Assembly: GCF_009647655.1 (NCBI RefSeq)
Contig: NZ_WJFD01000005.1
Span: forward strand, 124,001-188,000
Direction: 5' to 3'
Length of the DNA stretch: 64,000 nt
Source: Chitinophaga sp. SYP-B3965
GTDB taxonomy: Bacteria > Bacteroidota > Bacteroidia > Chitinophagales > Chitinophagaceae
Below, in pieces: positions 34,001-43,786 of this stretch. The position numbers were made by a program, and so were the translations under genes. The notes below the pieces were generated by a model. That model did no database searches and was not told the origin of the DNA. It was given only the letters and a program-made list of their open reading frames with translations. Position 1 is the first letter of the stretch. Each line of letters starts with the position of its first letter.

Positions 34001-35128
34001 TTGAATTTTGAGTTAACAAAGACAGATCCTTCCGGCGCAAGGGCAGGTAGCATTACCACAGATCATGGCACCATCCAAACGCCCATATTCATGCCTGTAG
34101 GGACGGTAGGCAGTGTAAAAGCTGTTACCCAGGAGCAATTGCGCAACGATATCAATGCCCAGATCATCCTGGGCAATACTTATCATTTATACCTCCGGCC
34201 AGGTTTGGACGTGCTGAAACAGGCCGGCGGTTTACATAAATTTAATGGTTGGGAGCGCCCTTTGCTGACTGACAGCGGGGGATACCAGGTGTTTTCCCTG
34301 GCTGCCAACCGCAAGATCAAGGAAGAAGGTTGTCTTTTTCAAAGCCATATAGACGGGAGCCGGCATCTTTTTACGCCGGAGAATGTGATGGACATCCAGC
34401 GGGTGATCGGCGCAGATATCATCATGGCTTTTGATGAATGCCCTCCTTACCCCAGCGAGTACCAATACGCCAAACGCAGTATGGAACTTACCCACCGCTG
34501 GCTGGACAGGTGTATCAAACGCCTCGGCGAAACCCAACCGGAATATGGTCATGAGCAAACGCTGTTCCCTATTGTACAGGGAAGTACTTATAAGGACCTG
34601 CGGAAGATCTCTGCAGAAGCCATCGCTTCCCGCAATTGTGCCGGGAACGCCATTGGCGGCCTGAGTGTGGGAGAACCGGAAGCGGAGATGTATGAAATGT
34701 GCGGACTGGTTACCGAGATCCTGCCCAAAGAAAAACCCCGTTACCTGATGGGGGTAGGCACGCCCTGGAACATCCTCCAGAACATTGAACTGGGTATTGA
34801 TATGTTCGACTGTGTGATGCCCACCCGCAATGGCCGGAACGGGATGTTGTTCACCTGGCAGGGTGTGGTGAATATCCGGAATAAGAAGTGGGCCACGGAT
34901 TTCAGCCAGCTGGATGCAGAAAACCCCTGTTTTGCCAGTCAGAACTATTCCAAAGCTTACGTGCGGCATTTGTTTATTGCCGGGGAGATCCTGGGCATGA
35001 CCTTAGCCAGTATCCATAACCTCTGTTTTTACCTGGAACTGGTAAAAGCGGCGAGGGAACAGATCCTGCAGGGAACTTACGGCGCATGGAAGACTAAAAT
35101 GATCCCGCAACTGAAGACCCGGCTGTAA
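34001..35128 (+). CDS. tgt: tRNA-guanine transglycosylase
   Basis: Exchanges guanine-34 for preQ1 in GUN-anticodon tRNAs on the way to queuosine. 375 aa from a TTG at 34001 (NFELTKTDPSGARAG); the frame runs open further upstream but without homology. Catalytic blocks: LTDSGGYQVFSLAANRKI (first Asp), AFDECPPYPSEYQYAKRSME, and GVGTPWNILQNIELGIDMFD followed by CVMPTRNGRNG (nucleophile Asp). The C-terminal zinc site is eroded: where CxCxxC is expected the sequence reads ENPCFASQNYSKAY, retaining one Cys, while the distal His in SIHNL is kept. Divergent from the GT2 gene. Confidence 0.95.
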   Translation: MNFELTKTDPSGARAGSITTDHGTIQTPIFMPVGTVGSVKAVTQEQLRNDINAQIILGNTYHLYLRPGLDVLKQAGGLHKFNGWERPLLTDSGGYQVFSLAANRKIKEEGCLFQSHIDGSRHLFTPENVMDIQRVIGADIIMAFDECPPYPSEYQYAKRSMELTHRWLDRCIKRLGETQPEYGHEQTLFPIVQGSTYKDLRKISAEAIASRNCAGNAIGGLSVGEPEAEMYEMCGLVTEILPKEKPRYLMGVGTPWNILQNIELGIDMFDCVMPTRNGRNGMLFTWQGVVNIRNKKWATDFSQLDAENPCFASQNYSKAYVRHLFIAGEILGMTLASIHNLCFYLELVKAAREQILQGTYGAWKTKMIPQLKTRL

Positions 35129-35162
35129 GCACAATGTTAAAATTGTACATCATAGCATAAAA

Positions 35163-35196
35163 TTGCATATTTGATGCAGAAGGATCGCTAGCTTTG
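35163..35196 (+). promoter_or_regulatory. Probable promoter of the LptF/G-type gene
   Basis: TAGCTTTG at 35189-35196 matches TAnnTTTG. TTG at 35163-35165 lies 23 bases upstream (another at 35171-35173 is 15 away). The ATG follows at 35226. Confidence 0.5.
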
Positions 35197-35225
35197 GAGC
35201 GCTAAAGCCTGTCCGCAAAAATTAT

Positions 35226-36305
35226 ATGAAGAAGATAGACTGGTACATATTACGCAAGTTCATCGGCACCTTTATTTACTCGCTGATGATCCTGCTGGTG
35301 ATCTCGGTAGTGATAGACATCACGGAAAAGATAGATGACTTCATGACGCACGACCTTTCTTTCGGGTTTGTAGTCATGAACTACTACATCGGGTTCATTC
35401 CGCATATCGCTGCCCTGTTGTTCCCCCTGTTCATTTTTATCTCCGTGATCTTCTTCACGTCTAAACTGGCCTATAAAACAGAGATCGTTGCCATCCTCAG
35501 CTCAGGCGTGAGTTTCCGCCGGTTCCTGCGTCCTTACTGGGTAGGGGCCATCCTCTTTGGGGGCATCCTCTGGGTAGCCAATCAATGGATAGTACCTAAT
35601 GCCAACCGCATCCGTACCACTTTTGAAAATAAATACGTTAGCGCTCCTGCCAATTCAGAAGCTCTGCGGGATAAGACCCTGCGGGTAGACAGCAATACCT
35701 ATATCTCTTTCGGCTATTACGATCCCAATTTCAAAAACGGTTCAGACTTTACGCTGAAGCGGGTGGACGGGCAGAAAGTGATCTATAATATGCGGGCAGA
35801 AAGAGTGACCTGGGATTCCGTTGGCAGGAAATGGAAGCTGGAATTTGCCTCGGAGCGCACCATAGACGGACTGAAAGAAAAACTGACATTCAAGAACGAT
35901 ACCACTATTAAGATCCCGTTGTTACCCTCGGAATTAATAGAGGAAAAGAACAAACAGGAAGCCATGACCACCCCGGAACTGAACCGTTTCCTGAAACGGG
36001 AGGAGCTCAGGGGCGCGGAAGGTCTGAACACTTATTACGTGGAAAAATACCGCAGGACCTCTGCCGCAGTAGCGGTGGTGATCCTGGTGCTGATTGGGGC
36101 TATTATTTCCAGCAGAAAGGTGAGAGGAGGGAGCGGTTTGCATTTGGCCATAGGGATCGTGATCAGCGCTACCTATATCCTCTTTATGCAGTTCTCCACG
36201 GTATTTGCCACCAAAGCTAACCTGGACCCCTTACTCGCTGCATGGATACCTAATTTCATCTTCGGGGGGCTGGCCTTATGGCTGTACTTCCGTGCACCGA
36301 AATAA
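35226..36305 (+). CDS. LptF/LptG (YjgP/YjgQ) family permease
   Basis: 359 aa. The N-terminus KKIDWYILRKFIGTFIYSLM, then ILLVISVVIDITEKIDDF matches the family. Three N-terminal and three C-terminal membrane helices (for example AAVAVVILVLIGAIISSRKV and LAIGIVISATYILFMQFSTV) flank a periplasmic beta-jellyroll domain (LRVDSNTYISFGYYDPNFKN). These proteins form the membrane part of the ABC exporter that pulls LPS from the inner membrane. The partner permease and LptB are not in the window. Confidence 0.92.
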   Translation: MKKIDWYILRKFIGTFIYSLMILLVISVVIDITEKIDDFMTHDLSFGFVVMNYYIGFIPHIAALLFPLFIFISVIFFTSKLAYKTEIVAILSSGVSFRRFLRPYWVGAILFGGILWVANQWIVPNANRIRTTFENKYVSAPANSEALRDKTLRVDSNTYISFGYYDPNFKNGSDFTLKRVDGQKVIYNMRAERVTWDSVGRKWKLEFASERTIDGLKEKLTFKNDTTIKIPLLPSELIEEKNKQEAMTTPELNRFLKREELRGAEGLNTYYVEKYRRTSAAVAVVILVLIGAIISSRKVRGGSGLHLAIGIVISATYILFMQFSTVFATKANLDPLLAAWIPNFIFGGLALWLYFRAPK

Positions 36306-36337
36306 TTGATACTTTTTACGATTAATCGTTACTTTTG
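36306..36337 (+). promoter_or_regulatory. Promoter of citrate synthase gene
   Basis: TTG (36306-36308), 21 bases, TACTTTTG (36330-36337): fits the Bacteroidota consensus. The ATG at 36382 gives a 40-odd base leader. Confidence 0.65.
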
Positions 36338-36381
36338 TTCATTGATCGAATTCGTTAATTTTTCTAAATAATTGAGGAAAA

Positions 36382-37710
36382 ATGAGTTATATAAAAGAGA
36401 AATTCAAGGCTAAGGCAGACGAGCTGAACACAGAGGTTAAGGATCTGCTGAAGAATCATGGCACAAAAAAGATTGATGAGGGTGTAACCCTTGCCCAGGC
36501 TTACCAGGGTATGCGTGGCGTTACCGGGTTGGTTACAGAAACCTCCCTGCTGGATGCAAATGAAGGTATCCGCTTCCGTGGTTACTCTATTCCGGAACTG
36601 CGTGAACAACTGCCAAAAGCAGTGAATGGTGCAGAACCCCTTCCTGAAGGTTTGTTCTACCTGATGCTGATCGGTGAATTGCCTACTGAAGCAGATGTAC
36701 AGAATATCAGCAGCGTACTGGGCCGCCGCTCTCATGTGCCAAACCATGTGTTTGATGCTATCGAGGCGTTACCTATTTCTGCTCACCCCATGACCATGTT
36801 CACCGTTGCGGTAATGGCCCTGCAAACTGAATCTGTATTTGCGAAAGCTTATGCAGATGGCATGAATAAAAAAGATTACTGGAGCTATATGTATGAGGAT
36901 GCATTGAACCTCATTGCACGTTTGCCCCGTGTTGCGGCTTACATTTACCGCCGCAAATATAAAAATGGCGATCACATCCAACCGGATGGTATGATGGACT
37001 GGGCCGGAAACTTCGCTCACATGCTGGGTTATGAAGATGAAGGTTTTAAAGAACTGATGCGTTTGTACATGGTGATCCACGCAGACCACGAAGGTGGTAA
37101 CGTGAGCGCACACACTACACACCTTGTTGGTTCTTCCCTGAGTGATGCCTACCTTTCTTTCGCTGCCGGCATGAACGGTCTGGCGGGTCCTTTACATGGC
37201 CTCGCTAACCAGGAAGTGATCAAATGGATCCTCGCTATGCGCGAAGAACTGGGTGGTGGTGTTCCCACTAAAGAACAGATCGAAGCATACGTGAAGAAAA
37301 CACTGGCAGACGGTAAAGTTGTACCGGGTTATGGCCACGCTGTTCTCCGCAAAACAGATCCGCGCTTCACTGCACAAATGGAATTTGCCAAGAATCACAT
37401 CCCTGATGATGAACTGGTGAAGATCGTTTGGATGGTATACGAAACTGTTCCGCCGATCCTGAAAGACCTGGGCAAAGTGAAAAATCCATGGCCTAACGTG
37501 GATGCTCACTCCGGCGCATTGCTGCTGCACTACGGTTTGGTGGAATATGAATTCTACACTGTACTCTTCGGCGTATCCCGCGCACTGGGCGTTTTAGCCT
37601 CTCTCTGCTGGGATCGTGCACTGGGCCTCTCCCTGGAAAGACCTAAATCCGTTACTTCTGAATGGATGAAACTTTTCGTGGAAGGTAAAGTAGAAGCTAT
37701 CGCAGAATAA
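36382..37710 (+). CDS. gltA: Citrate synthase (eukaryote-like type)
   Basis: 442 aa. Condenses acetyl-CoA and oxaloacetate at the entry to the TCA cycle. Family segments: GMRGVTGLVTETSLLDANEG, IRFRGYSIPELREQLPKA and PEGLFYLMLIGELPT. Catalytic residues are visible as His in VIHADHEGGNVSAHTTHLVG, His in GYGHAVLRKTDPRF and Asp in WPNVDAHSGALLLHYGL. The overall pattern is that of the mitochondrial-like clade rather than the NADH-regulated E. coli hexamer. Single gene with its own promoter and terminator. Confidence 0.95.
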   Translation: MSYIKEKFKAKADELNTEVKDLLKNHGTKKIDEGVTLAQAYQGMRGVTGLVTETSLLDANEGIRFRGYSIPELREQLPKAVNGAEPLPEGLFYLMLIGELPTEADVQNISSVLGRRSHVPNHVFDAIEALPISAHPMTMFTVAVMALQTESVFAKAYADGMNKKDYWSYMYEDALNLIARLPRVAAYIYRRKYKNGDHIQPDGMMDWAGNFAHMLGYEDEGFKELMRLYMVIHADHEGGNVSAHTTHLVGSSLSDAYLSFAAGMNGLAGPLHGLANQEVIKWILAMREELGGGVPTKEQIEAYVKKTLADGKVVPGYGHAVLRKTDPRFTAQMEFAKNHIPDDELVKIVWMVYETVPPILKDLGKVKNPWPNVDAHSGALLLHYGLVEYEFYTVLFGVSRALGVLASLCWDRALGLSLERPKSVTSEWMKLFVEGKVEAIAE

Positions 37711-37737
37711 TTCAATTAAGATAAGCATACTTAAAAA

Positions 37738-37772
37738 AGGTAAATAGCCATCCGGCTGTTTGCCTTTTTTTA
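37738..37772 (+). terminator. Intrinsic terminator of gltA
   Basis: AGGTAAATAGCC pairs with GGCTGTTTGCCT (two G-U pairs) across a 4-base loop, followed by a T-run. Confidence 0.85.
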
Positions 37773-37800
37773 TTAAAATGCCGTACTTCGTGCATCATAC

Positions 37801-39912
37801 ATGAACCTGATCTCTTCCATATTATCCAATCCGATAGAATACCTCAAAGGGGTGGGACCCCAGCGGGGAGAACTGTTGCGTAAAGAGATCGGTTTACACA
37901 CCTTCCGCGACCTGCTGGAATATTATCCTTTCCGGTATGTGGACAGAACGAAAGTAGACAAGATCGCGCACCTCAGCGGGATGGAAGATTTTGTGCAGAT
38001 CCGCGGCCGCATCGTGTACATGGAAGTGATGGGAGAGAAACGTTCCAAAAGATTAGTGGCCACATTACAGGATGAAACGGGAAGGATAGACCTTGTATGG
38101 TTCCAGGGCTGGCAGTGGATGGAAAAATCATTGCGGCAGAATGTAGTGTACCTTGTTTTTGGCAGGCTCACACAGTTCAACAGTACACTGCAGATGGCCC
38201 ATCCTGAAATGGACCTGGTAACAGAAGAAACTGCCACCGGCAAACAACACCTGGAGCCGGTGTATTACACCACAGAAAAGCTAAAAGTAAAAGGCCTAAC
38301 GGCAAAGGCTATCGGAAAACTCTCGAAGAACCTGCTGGAACAATTATCGCTGGCAGAGATCAGGGAGAATATTCCCGCGCCGGTATTGCAGGTTTTCCGC
38401 CTCATGCCACGGGCACAGGCCTTTTTTAAGATCCATTTACCCGCTTCAGAAGAAGAAGCGAAACAGGCGCAAAGACGCCTGAAATTTGAAGAGCTTTTCC
38501 TGGCGCAGATCAGGATCTTGCGCCTCAAGATCCGGCGGCACCAGCAGAGCCATGGATTTGTGTTCAATGCCGTGGGGGAGGTTTTCAATAATTTCTATAA
38601 CGATCACCTGCCTTTCCCTTTAACAGGCGCACAAAAACGCGTGCTGAAAGAGATCCGCAAGGATACCGTTACCGGCCGGCAAATGAACCGTTTGCTGCAG
38701 GGGGATGTGGGTAGCGGTAAAACCATGGTAGCTCTGCTTTCCTTGCTGATAGCCATCGATAATGGTTTCCAGGGATGTTTGATGGCGCCTACGGAGATCC
38801 TGGCGCAACAGCATTACAACGGACTTTCCGAACTGCTGAAAGACATGCCGGTAAAAGTGGCCCTGCTTACCGGGAACGTGAAAGGCAAGGCCCGGAAAAC
38901 CATCCTCGCAGAAACCATAGAAGGAACGATCCATATTCTCATAGGTACTCACGCCTTACTGGAAAATGAAGTGAAGTTTAAACATCTTGGCATGGCCATT
39001 GTGGATGAACAACACAGGTTTGGTGTGGCACAACGTGCGCGGTTATGGGAAAAGAACAATACCCCGCCGCACATCCTGGTGATGACGGCCACGCCTATTC
39101 CCCGTACATTGGCCATGACGGTGTACGGCGATCTGGATGTTTCCATCATTGATGAAATGCCGCCGGGCCGAAAGCCTATTACCACGGTACACTATACGGA
39201 ATTCCAACGGCCGCGGGTGATGGATTTTATCAAAGAGGAAGTGCAGAAAGGGCGGCAGGCCTATATCGTGTATCCGCTGATTGAAGAGTCCGCCAACATG
39301 GATTATGAAAATGTAACGAAAGGATACGAAGAAGTAAAAGCCTTCTTCCCGGAACCTAAATATTACATCAGTATGGTGCATGGGCGCCTGCCACAAGCGC
39401 AGAAAGAAACAAATATGCAACGTTTTGTTTCCGGAGATACACAGATCATGGTGGCTACTACTGTAATTGAGGTAGGAGTAAATGTGCCCAATGCTTCTGT
39501 GATGGTGATAGAAAGTACAGAACGTTTCGGACTGTCTCAATTGCACCAGCTGAGAGGCCGGGTAGGCCGGGGAGCGGAACAAAGTTTTTGTATCCTCATG
39601 ACTGGCAATAAATTAGGAAAGGATTCACAGGAAAGGGTAAAGGTAATGGTGCAAACAAACGATGGATTTGTGATCTCGGAAAAAGACATGGAACTGAGAG
39701 GCCCCGGCGATATGGAAGGAACCCGCCAGAGCGGCCTGCTGGACCTGAAACTGGCTGATATTGTACAGGACAGAGCTATCCTTGCGGCCGCAAGGGAATG
39801 TGCAGAAAAGATCCTGGTAGAAGACCCCGAATTAGAACTGCCTGAGAATAAGCCACTTTCAGATTATTTGGCCACACAACGGTCAAAATCTGCGTGGAGT
39901 AAAATATCTTAA
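37801..39912 (+). CDS. recG: ATP-dependent DNA helicase RecG
   Basis: 703 aa, normal length. The wedge (OB) domain lies at ~60-160 (VQIRGRIVYMEVMGEKRSKR, then LVWFQGWQWMEKSLRQ). Helicase motifs: Walker A LLQGDVGSGKTMVALL, Ia APTEILAQQHYNGL, II VDEQHRFGVAQR (DEQH), III VMTATPIPRTLAMTVYGDLD, V MVATTVIEVGVNVPNASVMV and VI LHQLRGRVGRGAEQSFCIL. RecG regresses stalled forks and branch-migrates Holliday junctions. Confidence 0.96.
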   Translation: MNLISSILSNPIEYLKGVGPQRGELLRKEIGLHTFRDLLEYYPFRYVDRTKVDKIAHLSGMEDFVQIRGRIVYMEVMGEKRSKRLVATLQDETGRIDLVWFQGWQWMEKSLRQNVVYLVFGRLTQFNSTLQMAHPEMDLVTEETATGKQHLEPVYYTTEKLKVKGLTAKAIGKLSKNLLEQLSLAEIRENIPAPVLQVFRLMPRAQAFFKIHLPASEEEAKQAQRRLKFEELFLAQIRILRLKIRRHQQSHGFVFNAVGEVFNNFYNDHLPFPLTGAQKRVLKEIRKDTVTGRQMNRLLQGDVGSGKTMVALLSLLIAIDNGFQGCLMAPTEILAQQHYNGLSELLKDMPVKVALLTGNVKGKARKTILAETIEGTIHILIGTHALLENEVKFKHLGMAIVDEQHRFGVAQRARLWEKNNTPPHILVMTATPIPRTLAMTVYGDLDVSIIDEMPPGRKPITTVHYTEFQRPRVMDFIKEEVQKGRQAYIVYPLIEESANMDYENVTKGYEEVKAFFPEPKYYISMVHGRLPQAQKETNMQRFVSGDTQIMVATTVIEVGVNVPNASVMVIESTERFGLSQLHQLRGRVGRGAEQSFCILMTGNKLGKDSQERVKVMVQTNDGFVISEKDMELRGPGDMEGTRQSGLLDLKLADIVQDRAILAAARECAEKILVEDPELELPENKPLSDYLATQRSKSAWSKIS

Positions 39913-40103
39913 TCACTTTTACGTTGATGTTTTGGACTGGTTGGCAGGGATGGTTGATACCGAATAAGTTGCTTGCCCTAACCTTCGTGTACCGTCACCT
40001 GCCAGCCGCCAACCAATTCCTTTTCCCCGTAACAAATTGACGTCTCTATCCGTTTTAATAAGTATATTAGTTATAACACAGACAATCTTAAATTGGAACC
40101 GCT
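39913..40103. other. Gap between recG and the T9SS protein gene
   Basis: 191 bases with partly complementary TGGTTGGC / GCCAACCA segments near 39949 and 40010. I see no clear terminator, promoter consensus or RNA gene. Confidence 0.4.
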
Positions 40104-43100
40104 TTGAAATCTACTCGCCCTGTCGGCATTTTTAGTGTATTGCAAGTCTGGATACTGGTTATGGTTGGTTTACCTGGGATCGCACAGGAGCATACGCACA
40201 CCAGCAATACTTCTCCCATTGAATTTGTGGAGAACAAGGGGCAGTGGGAGGGAGACTTTCAGTACAGGGCGGCTTTAGGGAATGTGAGTGTTTTCACCAA
40301 AAAGAACGGCTTCCGTTTCCTGCTCCTTCACAAGGATGATATGAGCAAACTGGAATCTTCCAAACATGGCCAGGTAAGTGATCCTAACAAACCGCCCATC
40401 TATTATCCCAAATCCGGCGATGCTGCAAAAGATAATCCCAACTTAACAATCGGTAAACCCGGTAGTGGCGGTGGTGGATATGTGCCCGGCCAGGTAAGAG
40501 GGCATTCATACGATCTTGAATTCCTGAATTCATCTCCCAACCCGGAGATCATTCCCACCAAACCCACACAGGAGCATATCTCGTATTTCATAGGCAATGA
40601 GCCCTCTAAATGGAAATCAGACATTGGAGCATATACCAATTTGCTGTATAAAGATCTATACCAGGGAATTGACCTCCAGGTTTATTCAGAAAGCGGCCAG
40701 ATGAAGTACGACCTTATTGTACATCCCGGCAGCGACCCTGACAAAATACAATTTGCCTACACCGGCGCTACGGCACTGACCTTGAAAAAAGGTAACCTGC
40801 ATGTGCAAACATCTGTAGGGGAAACCATTGAACTCATGCCTTTTGCGTATCAGTATATTGACAATCAGCGGAAATCCGTGAACGTACAGTATCAGCTGAA
40901 AGGCAAACAGGTATCTTTCAAAGTGTCCGGTAAATATGATAATCAATATCCGCTTGTAATAGACCCCACGATCGTATTTGCCACTTTATCCGGTTCCCGG
41001 GCTGATAACTGGGGCTTTACTGCTACGTACGATGCGCAGGGTAATTTCTACGGTGGCGGTATCGCATTTGATGTAGGTTACCCCGTGTCTCCCGGTTCTT
41101 ACGATAATTCTTTTAACGGGAAGGCGTTTGACATGGCTATTACCAAATTCAACCCGCAAGGTTCCCGCATTGTTTATTCTACTTACATCGGCGGTGCAGG
41201 GGAAGATCAGCCGCATAGTCTTTTCGTAGACGCACAGGGTAACCTCGTGATCTCCGGAAGGTCCAATGCTGCTAATTATCCCGTTACAACAACAGTAGGC
41301 CCGCAGGGTGGTTTTGATATTGTGGTCACCAAATTAAATGCGAACGGTTCCGCCCTCATCGGGTCCATGCGTATTGGCGGCAGCTCAAACGATGGCGCTA
41401 ATATGACGGCCAGTAAAGGCAGCGGTACAGATGTGCTGTTACGGAATTATGGAGATGATGCGCGCAGTGAGGTAGTAGTAGATGGCGGCGGCAATATTTA
41501 TGTAGCCAGTTCCACACAGTCCAGCAACTTCCCCGCCACACCGGGAACATTCCAGGCCACCTATGGCGGTGGCCGCCAGGATGGGGTGCTTCTTAAAATA
41601 GATCCTACCTGCAACACCCTGCTTTGGGGCAGCTTCATCGGCGGCAGCGCAGAAGATGCAGCTTATGTAATAGCCGTAAACGGAACAAGCGGTGTGTATG
41701 TGGCAGGAGGAACTGCCAGTTCCAATTTCCCTGCCCGTGGTGGCGCTGTATATCCTACCTACAGAGGTGGCGCCTGCGATGGTTATATCACCCATGTTTC
41801 TGCAGACGGCACCAGCATCCTGCAATCTACTTTCATGGGTTCTGATAACGGAAGGGCAGACCAGGTGTATGGTATTCAGCTGGACAGGAATGGAGATGTA
41901 TATGTAATGGGAACAACAGAAGGTACCTGGCCGGTGCTTCAACCAACAGGCACAGCTACTTTCTACAACGATAATTCAAAACAGTTCATCACGAAATTAA
42001 GGCCGGACCTTTCCGCGCTGATCTACTCCACTACTTTCGGAAAGGCTGCACCGCAACCGAGTTTATCGCCGGTGGCTTTCCTGGTAGACAGGTGTCAGAA
42101 TGTTTATGTATCCGGTTGGGGTGGTTTGCTGAACAGCGGCAGTCATTTTTCCAACTCCGGCACTGCCGGCCTGCGCGTTACGCCGGATGCACGCAAACCC
42201 ACAACAGACAACAGTGATTTCTACTTCTTCGTCATGAAGCGGGATGCTACAGATATCCTCTACGGATCTTTCTATGGCGGTAACGGATTACTGGAACATG
42301 TGGATGGTGGTACCAGCCGCTTTGATCAGAACGGTGTGATCTACCAGGCTATCTGCGCGGCCTGCCCGCAGGAAGACAGGAGGTTACGTTTCCCCACCAC
42401 GCCGGGCGCTTATAATACCGGCATTCCCGATGGTTGCAACCTGGGATCTTTGAAGATCGCCTTTAACCTGGATGGGGTGAGGGCAGGGTTCACCACGCAG
42501 GAAAGGAAAAAGAATTACTGCGTTCCTTCCACCATTACTTTTATTGACACTACACTTATTCCTGCACAAACCTGGACATGGAATTTTGGAGATGGTACAC
42601 CAGATGTTACCAACACCAGCACTTCCATGACGCATACTTACACCGTGATCGGTGATTACCGCGTGCGGCTGATCAAGTTTGATCCGGGAAGTTGTAATGT
42701 GTACGATACAGCGTATCTGGATCTCCGTATCCGCGCAGATCAGGCTGCGGTTGGTTTCACTGAAACACGCCTGCCGCCTTGTACTGCACTGAGATATGAA
42801 TTTGTGAATACCTCCACGCCTCCGGCTGGCAAACCTTTTACGAATACATCTTTCAGGTGGGATTTTGGAGATGGTACGCCACCCGTAGTAACCGGTACCG
42901 CCACGCAACAACATTCGTATGCCAGCGAAGGCGTGTATAACGTAACGCTTACACTCGTTGATACGAACTATTGTAATGCACCGGAAGTGGTCACGCACCA
43001 ATTGCGTGTGGCCGCCAACGTAGTAGCTGCCTTTGCTGTGCCGGACAGTGCCTGCGCACCTTTCCTCGCACACTTTGATAACATCTCCAAAGGTGGTGTT

Positions 43101-43775
43101 ACCTTCCAGTGGGATTTCGGAGACGGCAGTACTTCCACAGATATCTACCCGGACCATCTCTATACAACACCAGGCAGGTATCCTGTAACGCTGATCGCGA
43201 ATGATCCTAACACCTGTAACCTGACGGATGATACGACAGTGTTCATCACGATCATGCCAGGCCCAACGGCAGCATTCTCTTTCCAGCCTAACAAACCGCA
43301 GGAAAATACGCCTACTATGTTCACCAATGAATCTACTGGTGCTGTGCATTACTGGTGGGATTTTGGAGATGGCAGTACTTCTACAGAAGTGAATCCTACT
43401 TACCAGTACGTTAAAACAGGTACGTATGATGTATGCCTGATCGCATCCACCGAATTCGGTTGCCAGGATACGGTTTGCCAGACGGTAAGCGCTATTGTGA
43501 ATCCTTTGTATGATGTACCTACTGCTTTCTCTCCGAATGGGGATGGCATCAACGATGTGTGGGAGATCAAAGGATTTGGCGTAAGCAAATATGATATGAA
43601 GGTATTTAACCGCTGGGGTCAGTTAATGTTCCACTCAACTTCTCAGAAACAGGGATGGGATGGGCGTTTTAACGGAACTATTCAGCCGATGGATGCATAT
43701 GCTTTTGTACTCAATATAGAGTTCTCAGATGGCGTTAAAGCCAGCAAAACGGGTAATGTAACATTGTTAAGATAG
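40104..43775 (+). CDS. T9SS type-B secreted PKD-domain protein (gliding-motility-associated C-terminal domain)
   Basis: 1223 aa from a TTG at 40104. The signal peptide is VLQVWILVMVGLPGIA. The N-terminal IEFVENKGQWEGDFQYRAAL and the following ISYFIGNEPSKWKSDIGAYT belong to the Bacteroidota 'ENKGQW' region, followed by repeated beta-propeller-like SBBP units (YSTYIGGAGEDQPHSLFVDA, LLWGSFIGGSAEDAAYVIAV). Four PKD domains carry WNFGDGTPDV, WDFGDGTPPV, WDFGDGSTSTD and WDFGDGSTSTE. The end (PTAFSPNGDGINDVWEIKGF, then VFNRWGQLMF and ASKTGNVTLLR) is the CHU_C/type-B T9SS sorting domain. A cell-surface adhesin-like role is likely. The PorP/SprF gene follows 11 bases later. Confidence 0.92.
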   Translation: MKSTRPVGIFSVLQVWILVMVGLPGIAQEHTHTSNTSPIEFVENKGQWEGDFQYRAALGNVSVFTKKNGFRFLLLHKDDMSKLESSKHGQVSDPNKPPIYYPKSGDAAKDNPNLTIGKPGSGGGGYVPGQVRGHSYDLEFLNSSPNPEIIPTKPTQEHISYFIGNEPSKWKSDIGAYTNLLYKDLYQGIDLQVYSESGQMKYDLIVHPGSDPDKIQFAYTGATALTLKKGNLHVQTSVGETIELMPFAYQYIDNQRKSVNVQYQLKGKQVSFKVSGKYDNQYPLVIDPTIVFATLSGSRADNWGFTATYDAQGNFYGGGIAFDVGYPVSPGSYDNSFNGKAFDMAITKFNPQGSRIVYSTYIGGAGEDQPHSLFVDAQGNLVISGRSNAANYPVTTTVGPQGGFDIVVTKLNANGSALIGSMRIGGSSNDGANMTASKGSGTDVLLRNYGDDARSEVVVDGGGNIYVASSTQSSNFPATPGTFQATYGGGRQDGVLLKIDPTCNTLLWGSFIGGSAEDAAYVIAVNGTSGVYVAGGTASSNFPARGGAVYPTYRGGACDGYITHVSADGTSILQSTFMGSDNGRADQVYGIQLDRNGDVYVMGTTEGTWPVLQPTGTATFYNDNSKQFITKLRPDLSALIYSTTFGKAAPQPSLSPVAFLVDRCQNVYVSGWGGLLNSGSHFSNSGTAGLRVTPDARKPTTDNSDFYFFVMKRDATDILYGSFYGGNGLLEHVDGGTSRFDQNGVIYQAICAACPQEDRRLRFPTTPGAYNTGIPDGCNLGSLKIAFNLDGVRAGFTTQERKKNYCVPSTITFIDTTLIPAQTWTWNFGDGTPDVTNTSTSMTHTYTVIGDYRVRLIKFDPGSCNVYDTAYLDLRIRADQAAVGFTETRLPPCTALRYEFVNTSTPPAGKPFTNTSFRWDFGDGTPPVVTGTATQQHSYASEGVYNVTLTLVDTNYCNAPEVVTHQLRVAANVVAAFAVPDSACAPFLAHFDNISKGGVTFQWDFGDGSTSTDIYPDHLYTTPGRYPVTLIANDPNTCNLTDDTTVFITIMPGPTAAFSFQPNKPQENTPTMFTNESTGAVHYWWDFGDGSTSTEVNPTYQYVKTGTYDVCLIASTEFGCQDTVCQTVSAIVNPLYDVPTAFSPNGDGINDVWEIKGFGVSKYDMKVFNRWGQLMFHSTSQKQGWDGRFNGTIQPMDAYAFVLNIEFSDGVKASKTGNVTLLR

Positions 43776-43786
43776 AAGATCAGGAT

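Noticed and set aside
42384-43349. 321-codon minus-strand reading frame
   Set aside because: Antisense shadow of the PKD repeats in the T9SS protein; repeated sense codons keep the opposite frame open.
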